DNA of 20,375 bases from an uncultured Collinsella sp. (GCA_902464175.1 CABQHZ010000026.1:1-20375), one strand, 5' to 3'. Shown: positions 5,827-14,460, counted from the stretch's first letter. A program made the numbers and translations. The notes: generated from the letters alone by a model not told the origin.

Positions 5827-7290
5827 CTACTCCATCATGTCGAGGACGGAGGGGCGCAGCTCGCTCTCGGCGGCTTTGGGATCGGTCTCGCGCAGGCGGT
5901 TGATATAGCGGTTGTACCACATCACGGCAAGGCCCAGGAAGACAACCACACCGCCAACGTTGTAGACCAGCGTCAGCCACAGCGGCTGATCGAGCGGAAT
6001 GGTGCCGCAGATAAGCACGAAGCAGAAGACCACAAGCAGGAAGGCAGCAACGACCAGACCAAAGCTGCGCGAGCCCATGCGGAAGTCACGGGGAGCGGCG
6101 TCGAAGTTCTTGCGCAGCATAAAGTAGGCAAGCAGGATCAGCAGCGGCGGGAGCAGAGCAGTGGCAGCCGTCATGTTGGTGACGATCATGAGCAGGTCGT
6201 CGAGGTTGCCGGAGCCCAGGGCCGGGATGATCAGGATGGGGACGACGATGGCGAACTGCAGCCAGGCAGCGCGGGCAGGAATGCCGTGCTCGTTGAGCTC
6301 GACGATCTTGCTACCAAAGACACCCTTGGGGATCTCGGTGAAGAAAACCTTGATGGGAGCGGAGGTCCACATCATGAGGGAGCCCAACGTGGCGGCAAGA
6401 AGGATCAGGCCAATGACGCGCGTGGACACTTCCATGGGAATGCCAAAGTGGGCAAAGACAGCGCCGAATACGTCGAAGATACCGGTGGAGATGGCAACGC
6501 CGCCCTCGGGAATGAACAGGTTGACCAGCAGCGAAGCGCCTGCATACAGAAGGCCGATGGTCAGGCCGGCGATAACGACGGTGCGCACGAAGGCCTTGAC
6601 GCCACCCTTAAGGTCGTTGAGGAACACGCCGACGGACTCAGCGCCGCCAACGCCCTGGATGATCCAGGCAAGCGTACCGAAGAAGCCCCACGTAGTTGCG
6701 AAGTTGCTCATGTCGGGAGCCATGTTAGCGGGCGTAGGAGCCGTAGCGAACTCGACGCCGCCAAAGGCAGCAGCCAGGGACAGCAGGATGAACACGGCAG
6801 TCAGGCCGAGAGCCGCGGTCGAGCCGAAGGAGGAAATGGAGCCGATCCACTTAGCGCCCTTGGTCGAAACCCACGTGGCGATAGCAAAGACGACGATCTC
6901 GATAATGGTGATCCACAGCTGCGAAAGCTCGGCATTGGCACCAAAGAACACGTAGCTCGCGTAGATGATGACGTTGGGCAGGACGGACGCAAAGTAGAAC
7001 AGGTTAACGAACCAGTAGCTAAACGCCGTCAGGAATGCCCAGCGGCCGCCCATCGAGGTCTTGACCCAGGCGTACACGCCCGACTCGGAGTCCTTGTTAA
7101 GGCCGACGAACTCGGCGGTAACCAGGGTATAGGGGACAAAGTACAAAAGCGTGGCGAAGAAGAACGACGGCGCAGCTGCCAAGCCGATGGCCGCGTTGTT
7201 GTTGATGATGTTCTTGATACCGAACACGGCGGCGACCGTCATGCCCAGCAGAGCGAAGGAACCAATCGTTCCTCGTTTTTCAGAGCTCAT
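5827..7290 (-). CDS. APC-superfamily amino acid permease
   Basis: This 487-aa integral membrane transporter has about 12 hydrophobic segments along its length. The N-terminal signature (IGSFALLGMTVAAVFGIKNI, residues about 9-28) and SESGVYAWVKTSMGGRWAFL near 70-90 are typical of APC-family amino acid transporters. The glutamate:GABA antiporter/YjeM branch is the closest by eye. The substrate cannot be fixed from sequence alone. The start at 7290 (MSSEKRG) is chosen because GGGAGG lies 4-5 nt upstream; an ATG four codons earlier overlaps that site. It follows ebgC on the same strand, but a terminator-like hairpin at 7327-7357 separates them, with a TATAAC hexamer at 7309-7314. It is therefore probably transcribed separately, and I see no reason to call it a lactose transporter. 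Confidence 0.92.
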   Translation of the reverse strand: MSSEKRGTIGSFALLGMTVAAVFGIKNIINNNAAIGLAAAPSFFFATLLYFVPYTLVTAEFVGLNKDSESGVYAWVKTSMGGRWAFLTAFSYWFVNLFYFASVLPNVIIYASYVFFGANAELSQLWITIIEIVVFAIATWVSTKGAKWIGSISSFGSTAALGLTAVFILLSLAAAFGGVEFATAPTPANMAPDMSNFATTWGFFGTLAWIIQGVGGAESVGVFLNDLKGGVKAFVRTVVIAGLTIGLLYAGASLLVNLFIPEGGVAISTGIFDVFGAVFAHFGIPMEVSTRVIGLILLAATLGSLMMWTSAPIKVFFTEIPKGVFGSKIVELNEHGIPARAAWLQFAIVVPILIIPALGSGNLDDLLMIVTNMTAATALLPPLLILLAYFMLRKNFDAAPRDFRMGSRSFGLVVAAFLLVVFCFVLICGTIPLDQPLWLTLVYNVGGVVVFLGLAVMWYNRYINRLRETDPKAAESELRPSVLDMME

Positions 7291-7326
7291 AAGCCCTCCC
7301 AATCATCCGTTATATCTCATCTAAAA

Positions 7327-7357
7327 CCGTCCGGGCTGCAAGTGCAATCACGGACGG
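7327..7357 (-). terminator. Probable terminator of the ebgAC operon
   Basis: CCGTCCG (7327-7333) pairs exactly with CGGACGG (7351-7357), with a further TGCA...TGCA pairing in the 17-nt loop. On the minus strand TTTTAG follows. It lies 37 bp before the permease ATG, so it separates the two units or attenuates read-through into the permease. Confidence 0.6.
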
Positions 7358-7366
7358 CGCACCTGC

Positions 7367-7410
7367 TAAGGGGAATGGGGAAAAGGGAGTCAACAAAGCC
7401 ATCCCCCTTA
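7367..7410. other. Second stem-loop between ebgC and the permease gene
   Basis: Arms 7367-7378 and 7399-7410 pair at 11 of 12 positions around a purine-rich 20-nt loop. It lies between the ebgC stop and the terminator at 7327-7357. It may help end or protect the ebgAC mRNA; no U-run follows. Confidence 0.35.
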
Positions 7411-7443
7411 ACGGCGCTAAGCAAACGCCCAAACGGACGAATA

Positions 7444-7899
7444 CTACTTGTTGGGGAAGGAATAACCTTCAACCGTCACGTGCAGTACCACGACGCGGGA
7501 ATCCGCGACATCGGCCACGACACGGTAGGCCTCGTCAATTTCGACGACGGCAACGCCGCCGGCGGGAATCGTCACGGTCTCCCCCATACCCTCAAAGCGC
7601 TCGCGATCGTCGATATCGCTGTAGGCGCGCGTGCGGGTAAGATCCGTCTTGGAAGCCACCTCGACGGTCAGGTCGCCGTCGAGCGGGGCGAGCACGGCAT
7701 GGTAGCGACGGTGACCGACCAGATCGGCGGTAGCGGCCTCGCGGGCATAGACCCACCAGTACACCAACGAGTCGCCGATGGAGTAAGCCACGTCGTGCTG
7801 CAGGTCGGCAACGCCATCGAGCGCCTGACCGGTGCGCATCCACTTCTTGACGGACTTCATCTGAGCGTCGAAATCGGCGCGCGAGTTAAAGACATGCAT
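7444..7899 (-). CDS. ebgC: Beta-galactosidase beta subunit (EbgC, YhcH/YjgK/YiaL family)
   Basis: This 151-aa protein matches EbgC in size (149 aa in E. coli) and family character. It shows a cupin-like beta-rich fold with RRYHAVLAPLDGDLTVEVA, then ERFEGMGETVTIPAGGVAVVEIDEAYR near the C-terminus. In E. coli EbgC is the small subunit needed for full activity of EbgA in an alpha4-beta4 complex. The gene begins 3 nt after the ebgA stop codon. Its AAGGAGG lies inside the last codons of ebgA, indicating translational coupling. Other YhcH/YiaL members act on sialic-acid or sugar-acid derivatives, but the neighbour makes EbgC the best call. Confidence 0.9.
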   Translation of the reverse strand: MHVFNSRADFDAQMKSVKKWMRTGQALDGVADLQHDVAYSIGDSLVYWWVYAREAATADLVGHRRYHAVLAPLDGDLTVEVASKTDLTRTRAYSDIDDRERFEGMGETVTIPAGGVAVVEIDEAYRVVADVADSRVVVLHVTVEGYSFPNK

Positions 7900-7902
7900 G
7901 AC

Positions 7903-10900
7903 TTATGCCTCCTTAATGGGTGCCAGCGCCTGAGCCAGATCGGCAGACGTCAGTGGTCGCAGGGACACCTCAAAGCTGAAGCCCTCAAAACGGGTGCGAT
8001 AGGAATCGAGCACCTCGGAACCCCAGGAGTTCGAACCAAGGCCGAGCAGCTGATCGTTGATGTTGACCGTAACCGTGTCGCCCGGGACAAGATCGTAGAC
8101 ATGCTTGGCGTTATCGATGGCCTCGCAGCTATAGGGCCATGCCGAGAAGGAGAACGGGTTGGAAGCGGCGTCGCTCGGACGCGTCACGACCAGACCGTCA
8201 CCGTGGCTAGAGCGCAGGGCGACCCAGCGGGTGCCCTCGCGGTTAGCGCAATCCTGAGGCATAACGTAGGGCGTGAACATGTCGTCGACCGTAGTGCGGT
8301 AATGACCGACCGGGTTGGCGCGCAGCGAGTCCGGATAGTTCTCGCCCGGGCCGTGGCCATACCACTCGACGGCACGATCACAACCGGGGACCTCGAAGGA
8401 GATGCCGATGCGCGGGATGATATCCGAGTAATCGCCGTAGGGCTCGCCGGAAACCTTGAGGTCGACGCGACCGCTCGGAAGCACGGTGTAGACGAGCTCG
8501 ACGCGCATGCCGAACGCGCGGACGGGAGGAGCGATACGCTGGCTCACGGTAACGACGACCGCATTGCCATCCTGCTTCCAAGAAACCTTGCGGGTAGACG
8601 TCTGCATCACATCGATGAAGTTGTCCTTCCACAGTGAGTCATACTCCTGGGCATGGTTATCGACGAGCGGATGCCAAAAACCAACCTGGGGACCAGAGGC
8701 CATGACGTCGCGGCCGGATGCCTTCCACTCGCTCACGGTACCGTTGACTTTGCTGAAGGTCAGCTCACCGTTGAGGGAGCGAATGCGAATCTCTTGCTCG
8801 GTCTCCTCGACCGTAAGCTCAGGACGAGCGGGAGCCGCGATGGCCGGCGCCGGATGGTTGGCGATGGCAAACTGGCTTGCGCCCAGCTGGAACATCGGCT
8901 CGCACCAGACGTGAGCGGCCATGGTGTAGGCGCGCACGGTCAGCAGGGTCTCGCCCACTGCGGCCTCGCGAATCACCAGTGGCAGCTGGACGGACTCGCC
9001 GGGGGCAACCGCGCCGGGCATGAGCGTCTTGCGGCAGACCACGTCGCCGTCCACCAGGGTCTCGGCCGACAGGCAGACATCCTCGAGGGTGGTGAACCAA
9101 CGCTTGTTGGTGACGGTCAGCTCGCCTGCCTCGGCGTCATAAGCCATGCGGACCGGGCAGATAACCTGGCCGTACTCGGTAAGGCCCGGACTCGGCTGCT
9201 GCCAGGGGAACACCATGCCATCGATGCAGAAGTTGCTGTTGTTGGGGTAATCGCCGTTGTCGCCGCCGTACATGTCGTAGGCCACGCCGTCCTCGGTCAC
9301 AGCAGCCAAACCGTGGTCGCACCATTCCCAAATGAACTGGCCCTGGATGCAATCCCAACGATCGAAGACCTCCTGGTACTCGGACAGGCCTCCGGGACCA
9401 TTGCCCATGGAGTGACCGTACTCACAGTTGATGCGCGGCTTGGGGAATGGGTGCTCGCCAAAGTCGTTCATCTGCGAAACACGGGAGTACATCGTGGAGA
9501 TAACGTCGACGGTATCGGCGTTGCGGTCCTCCTCATAATGGACCGGACGATCATCGAGCTCGTGAGCCTTGGCGTACATCGCGCGGATGTTGCAGCCATA
9601 GCCGCTCTCGTTGCCCATCGACCACATAATGATGCAGGCGTGGTTGCGCTCCTGCATCACCAGGCGCTCAATGCGGTCGACGTAGGCCGGCTCCCATGCC
9701 GGATCGTCGGTGACCAGGGCGATGTTGCCGATATTCTCGAAGCCGTGGCTCTCCATATCGGTCTCGGCGACCAGCATGATGCCATACTCATCACACAGCT
9801 CGTAGAAGCGCGGGTCATTGGCATAGTGAGAGGTGCGCACCGCGTTGATGTTGTGCCGCTTCATGAGCTCCAGGTCGCGGCGCATGCGATCGAGGCCCAC
9901 GGCGCGGCCCTTGTGATCGTCGTGATCGTGGCGGTTGACGCCATGCATCTTAAAGTAAGTGCCGTTGAGGTAGATATGATTGCCCTCAACCGTCACCTCG
10001 GCAAGACCCTGGCGATGCGGAACGTATTCGCTGACCTCGTCGCCGTCGTAGACCTCAAACGTAAGGTCATAGAGGAAGGGGTCCTCGGGATTCCAGAAGT
10101 GGGCATCGGCAACGCTGCACTCGGCATGGCCGTCGACGCACTCACCCGTAGCCACCACGTTTCCGCCATCGCTGAGCGTATACACAACGCGGGTAGCGCC
10201 CTCGGCCACCGTATCGAGCGTGATCAGAGCGGCATCGCCCTCGCGGTGCGTGCGGAACCTAAAGTCGACCAGGTGCGCGGCGGGACGCTGCATAAGGTAC
10301 ACATCGCGGAAGATGCCCGAGGCCCACCACATGTCCTGATCCTCGATATAGCTGCCATCACTGTACTGCAGAGCCTTGACCGCAAACAGGTTGTCGCCCT
10401 CGACGAGCGCGTCGGTCACGTCAAACTCGGCAGACAGGCGCGAACCCTTGGTCATGCCGATAAACTGACCGTTGACGTACAGCTCACCATAGCTCTCGAT
10501 GCCGTCAAAGCGAATGATCTCGCGAGCGCCGGCAGGCACGGCGGGAAGGTTGACGATGCGCTGGTAGACGCCCGTGGGGTCGTCGGAGGGAACGAACGGC
10601 TGATCCACCGGGAACGGGAAACCCTCGTCGGTGTAGGCAAGGTTGCCATAGCCATCCACCTGCCACAGGTGCGGAACCTCCACGTGATCCCACTCGGGCT
10701 CGTACGTGGAGAGCTCCTCGTTGGAAACGGCAGCAGGCCCCTCAAAGAGGCGGAACTGCCACGAGCCGGACAGCTGGACAAACCCGCGCGACAGCTCGCG
10801 GCTGTACGTAGCGGCGAGATCGGCGGTCTCGTAACCCATAAAGTACGCATGGGGTGCCAGGCGGTTCCTGTGGGTGAGCGCTTGGTTTTCCCAATCGTTA

Positions 10901-10911
10901 ATGGCGTCCAT
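7903..10911 (-). CDS. ebgA: Beta-galactosidase alpha subunit (EbgA, glycoside hydrolase family 2)
   Basis: This 1002-aa cytosolic GH2 enzyme is predicted to hydrolyse lactose or other beta-galactosides (EbgA of E. coli has 1030 aa). Domains run in LacZ order: a sugar-binding jelly roll from about residue 40, immunoglobulin-like domains, a TIM barrel from about 310, and the C-terminal LacZ small-chain domain. Catalytic signatures are clear: MWSMGNESGYG with the acid/base Glu435, and INCEYGHSMGNGPGG with the nucleophile Glu497. The substrate-site motifs FKMHGVNRHDH (320-330) and FIWEWCDHG (526-534) are also present. AAGGAG precedes the ATG at 10911 by 7 nt. It forms an operon with ebgC and is divergent from a LacI-family gene; three matching palindromes cover its promoter. 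There is no signal peptide. No sugar transporter accompanies it in the window. Confidence 0.96.
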   Translation of the reverse strand: MDAINDWENQALTHRNRLAPHAYFMGYETADLAATYSRELSRGFVQLSGSWQFRLFEGPAAVSNEELSTYEPEWDHVEVPHLWQVDGYGNLAYTDEGFPFPVDQPFVPSDDPTGVYQRIVNLPAVPAGAREIIRFDGIESYGELYVNGQFIGMTKGSRLSAEFDVTDALVEGDNLFAVKALQYSDGSYIEDQDMWWASGIFRDVYLMQRPAAHLVDFRFRTHREGDAALITLDTVAEGATRVVYTLSDGGNVVATGECVDGHAECSVADAHFWNPEDPFLYDLTFEVYDGDEVSEYVPHRQGLAEVTVEGNHIYLNGTYFKMHGVNRHDHDDHKGRAVGLDRMRRDLELMKRHNINAVRTSHYANDPRFYELCDEYGIMLVAETDMESHGFENIGNIALVTDDPAWEPAYVDRIERLVMQERNHACIIMWSMGNESGYGCNIRAMYAKAHELDDRPVHYEEDRNADTVDVISTMYSRVSQMNDFGEHPFPKPRINCEYGHSMGNGPGGLSEYQEVFDRWDCIQGQFIWEWCDHGLAAVTEDGVAYDMYGGDNGDYPNNSNFCIDGMVFPWQQPSPGLTEYGQVICPVRMAYDAEAGELTVTNKRWFTTLEDVCLSAETLVDGDVVCRKTLMPGAVAPGESVQLPLVIREAAVGETLLTVRAYTMAAHVWCEPMFQLGASQFAIANHPAPAIAAPARPELTVEETEQEIRIRSLNGELTFSKVNGTVSEWKASGRDVMASGPQVGFWHPLVDNHAQEYDSLWKDNFIDVMQTSTRKVSWKQDGNAVVVTVSQRIAPPVRAFGMRVELVYTVLPSGRVDLKVSGEPYGDYSDIIPRIGISFEVPGCDRAVEWYGHGPGENYPDSLRANPVGHYRTTVDDMFTPYVMPQDCANREGTRWVALRSSHGDGLVVTRPSDAASNPFSFSAWPYSCEAIDNAKHVYDLVPGDTVTVNINDQLLGLGSNSWGSEVLDSYRTRFEGFSFEVSLRPLTSADLAQALAPIKEA

Positions 10912-10961
10912 GGTGATGCTCCTTCGTCATCGTAGTGATTCTTGTGCAACCGGTTGTCCTT

Positions 10962-10991
10962 ATCTTACGGGCGATGCAAAAACCTGTGCAA
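10962..10991 (-). promoter_or_regulatory. ebgA promoter
   Basis: On the minus strand TTGCAC (10991-10986) and TAAGAT (10967-10962) form -35 and -10 elements with an 18-bp spacer, about 50 bp before the ebgA ATG. The -35 lies in the middle operator and the likely transcription start falls in or next to the operator at 10945-10958. That is the classical arrangement for repression. Confidence 0.65.
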
Positions 10992-11003
10992 CCGGTTGTC
11001 CGC

Positions 11004-11032
11004 TGAACGGTCGATTCTGCCGGATTAACGGT
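11004..11032. repeat. 29-nt motif, copy 2
   Basis: It matches positions 23-51 at 24 of 29 bases, keeping both ends (TGAACGGT...TTAACGGT). It fills the gap between the second and third operators. Confidence 0.4.
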
Positions 11033-11287
11033 GCAACCGGTTGTACAACCGCGTCACTTATGTCACCCTGAGTATCGAACCTCAGCGCAAAACATCGTTC
11101 TTAAGCTCGTAGGCAACCGCCACGCCCGCTGATATCTCACCCACACGAGACGTATTCGATTGCGGCTTGGTTGCAAAACGACACCTGTCACCGGATATCA
11201 TGAACGCTGTTCAGGTGCACTATAGTAAGCTGTATCCGCACCAGCCCGTATCAGTGACAACATCGACCGCATTTTCCAGGAGACGCC

Positions 11288-12304
11288 ATGACCCAACCAG
11301 TTCGCACCGCACCTACGCTTGCCGAGGTTGCCGCAGCTGCCGGCGTATCGCGCTCCACGGCATCGCGCGCGCTCAACGACTCGCCCCGCATTAGCGAGGA
11401 AACCAAAAAACGCGTCCGCGCAGCGGCCAAGGAAGTCAATTTTGTCCCCAACGCTCGCGGCCGAGCGCTCGCTGTCGGGCGCACGGAAATCATCGCCGTG
11501 CTCGTGACCGAGCCCCTGAGTGAGCTCTTCAGCGACCCCACCTATAGCGAATTTTTGAGCGGCATTACCGAGGAACTGTCGGAGTCGTCCTATCTGCCCG
11601 TTATCTTGCAGGCGTCTTCTACGCATGAGCGCAACCGCGCACGCGAACACTTTGAGCGCCGCTCGTTCGACGCCGTGATCGACGTCTCCCCCTACAAGGG
11701 CAGCGAGCTGCTCGAGGTGCTGCGCGAGCTGGGCGTACCCACCGTGTTGTGCGGCCAGCTCGAGGGCCACCCCTATCGCGATGTGTTCTCGACGGTCTAC
11801 TCTGACGACGAAGAGGGCGGACGCTTTGCGGCACACGCCATGAAGGAGCGCGGGCGCAAAGATATCGTCGCCGTGTTGGGACCGCAAGACAACCCCGCTG
11901 TTGTCGACCGCCTGCGCGGCTACCGCACCGTTCTGGGCGAAGACCTCCCAGGCGCAAACGTTATCTATACCGGCTGGAACAGCGGAGACGGCTATCAGGC
12001 CATGCACCAGATCCTCGCGCGCGAGATTGCTTTCGATGGCGTGCTCTGCGGATCGGACCGTATCGCGGCTGGCGTCATCACCGCACTCAACGAGGCAGGC
12101 CTATCTGTTCCGGCGGACGTTTCTGTCGTCGGCTTCGACGATCACGAGATTGCGGCGCGCTGCGTCCCCGCGCTCACGACCGTCCGTCAGCCCCTGCGCG
12201 AAGAAGGCCACATGGCCGCCAACATTGCGCTCGACATGATCAAGGGTGCCGAGCCCACCACCACCGTCATGCACATGCAGCTCGTTCAGAGAGACTCGCT
12301 GTAG
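11288..12304 (+). CDS. LacI-family regulator of the ebg operon
   Basis: This is a 338-aa LacI/GalR regulator of normal length. The helix-turn-helix is at residues 10-35 (TLAEVAAAAGVSRSTASRALN). The minor-groove hinge follows near 55-60 (NARGRALAVG), then the two-lobe sugar-binding domain with SVVGFDDHEIA near 278-288 and TTVRQPLREEGHMAA near 297-311. AGGAG precedes the ATG by 7 nt. It is divergent from ebgA, with 376 bp between the genes. Three palindromes there lie on the ebgA side, so it most likely represses ebgAC in the absence of a galactoside-derived inducer, by analogy with EbgR and LacI. Its own promoter is not clear. The stop codon abuts the palindromic array that begins at 12304. 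Confidence 0.92.
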   Translation: MTQPVRTAPTLAEVAAAAGVSRSTASRALNDSPRISEETKKRVRAAAKEVNFVPNARGRALAVGRTEIIAVLVTEPLSELFSDPTYSEFLSGITEELSESSYLPVILQASSTHERNRAREHFERRSFDAVIDVSPYKGSELLEVLRELGVPTVLCGQLEGHPYRDVFSTVYSDDEEGGRFAAHAMKERGRKDIVAVLGPQDNPAVVDRLRGYRTVLGEDLPGANVIYTGWNSGDGYQAMHQILAREIAFDGVLCGSDRIAAGVITALNEAGLSVPADVSVVGFDDHEIAARCVPALTTVRQPLREEGHMAANIALDMIKGAEPTTTVMHMQLVQRDSL

Positions 12305-12510
12305 GAAACTGGGTCGGGCTTTCCGCCAGACAGTTGTTGCGGAAAGCCTGTCCCGTTTTGAGCGCTCATTCTGGGGCACAGTTTCCGTTAGACAGCTCAA
12401 CCGGAAACTGCGCCCCATTATTTTGCCGAATTCTGGGTCGCGCTTTCCCAGAGGACCCCCTTTGGGAAAGCGCGACCCGTTCTGGACGCAGATTCCGGGA
12501 CGCACTTTCC
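12304..12510. repeat. Palindromic half-site array B (seven half-sites)
   Basis: Seven 14-bp half-sites alternate in orientation, starting at 12311, 12341, 12373, 12403, 12435, 12465 and 12497. Steps are exactly 30, 32, 30, 32, 30 and 32. Examples are GGGTCGCGCTTTCC (12435) and GGAAAGCGCGACCC (12465). Pairing across the 16-nt gaps is best: 12/14, 13/14, then 15/15 for 12435-12449 with 12464-12478. Pairing across the 18-nt gaps is 10/14, 11/14 and 12/14. A further fragment, GGAAACTG, starts at 12304 on the lacI stop codon. The array is the same family as that at 60-166. It fills most of the 12305-12609 gap between convergent lacI and aspS genes. Confidence 0.8.
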
Positions 12511-12555
12511 GCGATGCCCGGTCATCCCATGCCCTCACAATCTCGGCGTATAAAA

Positions 12556-12586
12556 AACGAGGGAAGGCACGCGTCCTTCCCTCGTT
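12556..12586 (-). terminator. Rho-independent terminator of aspS
   Basis: Perfect 12-bp arms (12556-12567 and 12575-12586) enclose a 7-nt loop. On the minus strand a T6 run ends at position 12552. It lies 23 bp after the aspS stop codon. Confidence 0.92.
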
Positions 12587-12609
12587 ACGGGCAATATGTA
12601 GCCGCTTGC

Positions 12610-14397
12610 CTACATCAGGCGCAGGCTGACGTCCTTGAGCTGGGCGCCGCTAACGGCACTCGGGGCGCCCGACATGAGGTCGGAGCCGCTGGCCGTCTTG
12701 GGGAACGCCATGACGTCGCGGATGGAGTCGGAACCGGTGAGCAGCATGCACACGCGGTCCAGGCCCAAAGCGAAACCGCCCATCGGGGGCGCACCAAACT
12801 TGAGAGCCTCCATGAGGAAGCCGAACTGAGACTCGGCACGCTCCTCGGTAAAGCCCAGGAGCTTGAGCATGGACATCTGCATCTCGGCGTTGTGGATACG
12901 CATACCGCCGCCGCCGGCCTCAAAGCCGTCCATGACAAAGTCGTAGGTGCAAGAACCGGCTGCCAGCGGATCGGCCTCGATCTTGGCGATGTCGGTCTCG
13001 GTCGGCAGGGTGAACGGCTGGTGCTCGGCAGCATAGGCCTTGCGATCCTCGTCCCAGTGGAACAGCGGGAAGTTGACGACCCACAGGAAGTCGTGGCCCT
13101 CGCGCTTGATCTCGAGCGCGTTGGCCATGTGGGAACGCATGCCGCCCAGGATCTCGTCGGAGAGCAGGCGCGGGCCGGCGGCAAACATCACAAGGTCGCC
13201 AGGCTCGACGTCCATGCGCTCGCGCAGAGCAGCCATCTCCTCGTCCGAGAAGAACTTGACGATGGGGCTGTTGATGGAGCCGTCCTCGCGGAAGGCGATC
13301 CAGGCCAGGCCCTTGGCGCCATACGTGGAGGCCACGCCGGCGAGCTTATCGATCTTGGCACGTGCCCAGGCACCGGCGCCCTTGGCGTTGATAGCCTTGA
13401 CGACAGAGCCCTCCTCGTTTGCGGCAGTCGCAAAGACCTTGAACTTGGAGTTGGCGAAGATGTCGGTCAGGTCGACCAAGTGCATGCCATAGCGGGTATC
13501 GGGCTTGTCGGAGCCATAGGTGTCCATGGCCTCCCAGTAGTTCATGCGACGCAGCGGCGTGGGCATCTCGACACCCATGCGACCGAAGGCATCGGCCAGG
13601 ACCTCTTCGAGTGCGCTCATGACATCGTTCTGGTCCACGAAGGACATCTCGATATCGACCTGGGTGAACTCGGGCTGACGGTCGGCACGCAGGTCCTCGT
13701 CGCGGAAGCACTTGGCGACCTGGTAGTAGCGCTCGACGCCACCGACCATGAGCAGCTGCTTCAGGAGCTGCGGGGACTGCGGCAGAGCGTAGAAGTTGCC
13801 CGGCTGGATGCGGCTGGGAACGATGAAGTCACGGGCGCCCTCGGGCGTGGACTTAAACAGGGAGGGCGTCTCGACCTCCATGAACTCACGGTTGTGCAGC
13901 GCCTCGCGAATGGCGAAGGTAAAGTCGGAGCGCAGCTTGAGGTTGGCCATCATCTCGGGACGACGGAGGTCCAGATAGCGATAGCGCAGACGGGTGTCCT
14001 CGCTGGTCTCAATGCCGTCCTCAATCTGGAACGGCGGGGTGACGGATGTGTTGAGTACCTCGGCGTGGTCGGTCAGGACCTCGATCTCGCCGGTCGCGAG
14101 CTTGGTGTTGGTGGTCTCCTCGCCACGGGCGCGCACGACACCGTGGATCTTGATGGGCCACTCGGGACGCATGGTCTCGGCGATCTTAAAGGCGTCGCCG
14201 TCGGAGTGCTCGGGGTCGAAGGTGAGCTGCGTGATGCCCTCGCGGTCGCGAAGGTCGCAGAAGATAAGGCCGCCGTGGTCGCGGCGACGGCTCACCCAAC
14301 CGGTGAGGGTGACCTCTTCGCCCACGTTCTCGCGGCGAAGCTCGCCGCAGGTACGGGTGTGCATGGAATGCTCGTCAATGGGACGGGTCTGGCTCAT
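12610..14397 (-). CDS. aspS: Aspartate--tRNA ligase
   Basis: This 595-aa class II aminoacyl-tRNA synthetase charges tRNA-Asp with aspartate. It has the N-terminal anticodon-binding OB fold (GEEVTLTGWVSRRRDHGGLI, 26-45) and motif 2 FRDEDLRADRQPEFTQVD (231-248). The bacterial GAD insertion domain follows, and then motif 3 GLDRVCMLL (545-553). The full length and C-terminus are normal for bacterial AspRS. AAGGAGG precedes the ATG at 14397. The RDHGGL loop is the variant often seen in non-discriminating AspRS, which also charge tRNA-Asn for amidation by GatCAB; that is inference from family knowledge. It is divergent from serB, and a leader stem-loop lies at 14419-14460. Confidence 0.98.
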   Translation of the reverse strand: MSQTRPIDEHSMHTRTCGELRRENVGEEVTLTGWVSRRRDHGGLIFCDLRDREGITQLTFDPEHSDGDAFKIAETMRPEWPIKIHGVVRARGEETTNTKLATGEIEVLTDHAEVLNTSVTPPFQIEDGIETSEDTRLRYRYLDLRRPEMMANLKLRSDFTFAIREALHNREFMEVETPSLFKSTPEGARDFIVPSRIQPGNFYALPQSPQLLKQLLMVGGVERYYQVAKCFRDEDLRADRQPEFTQVDIEMSFVDQNDVMSALEEVLADAFGRMGVEMPTPLRRMNYWEAMDTYGSDKPDTRYGMHLVDLTDIFANSKFKVFATAANEEGSVVKAINAKGAGAWARAKIDKLAGVASTYGAKGLAWIAFREDGSINSPIVKFFSDEEMAALRERMDVEPGDLVMFAAGPRLLSDEILGGMRSHMANALEIKREGHDFLWVVNFPLFHWDEDRKAYAAEHQPFTLPTETDIAKIEADPLAAGSCTYDFVMDGFEAGGGGMRIHNAEMQMSMLKLLGFTEERAESQFGFLMEALKFGAPPMGGFALGLDRVCMLLTGSDSIRDVMAFPKTASGSDLMSGAPSAVSGAQLKDVSLRLM

Positions 14398-14418
14398 ACC
14401 AGTGATCCTCCTTTATGG

Positions 14419-14460
14419 ATCTGTGCCGCCCCGTGTCGTTCCGGGCGGCGTCGTACAGAT
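14419..14460 (-). promoter_or_regulatory. Stem-loop in the aspS leader
   Basis: ATCTGT (14419-14424) pairs with ACAGAT (14455-14460), and GCCGCCC (14425-14431) pairs with GGGCGGC (14443-14449). Together they form a strong two-part stem 22-63 nt before the aspS ATG. No U-run follows and no T-box consensus was seen. It may control or stabilise the aspS mRNA. The rest of 14398-14653 holds the two divergent promoter regions; a TAAGAT hexamer on the minus strand near 14508-14513 may be the aspS -10. Confidence 0.4.

Larger units (their letters stand above)
10945..11045. promoter_or_regulatory. Three LacI-type operators in the ebgA-lacI intergenic region
   Basis: Near-identical 14-bp palindromes lie at 10945-10958, 10987-11000 (both TGCAACCGGTTGTC) and 11032-11045 (TGCAACCGGTTGTA), spaced 42 and 45 bp centre to centre. 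The central CG dyad is typical of LacI/GalR operators. The third copy overlaps a second palindrome, GGTTGTACAACC (11039-11050). A lone half-site GGTTGCA lies at 11169-11175. Spacing near four helical turns would let bound dimers act together or loop the DNA. The divergent LacI-family protein at 11288 is the obvious binder (inference). Confidence 0.85.

Noticed and set aside
5827..7290. Lactose permease role for the transporter downstream of ebgC
   Set aside because: Its sequence is that of APC-family amino acid carriers, not of MFS or GPH sugar transporters, and a terminator-like hairpin separates it from ebgC.
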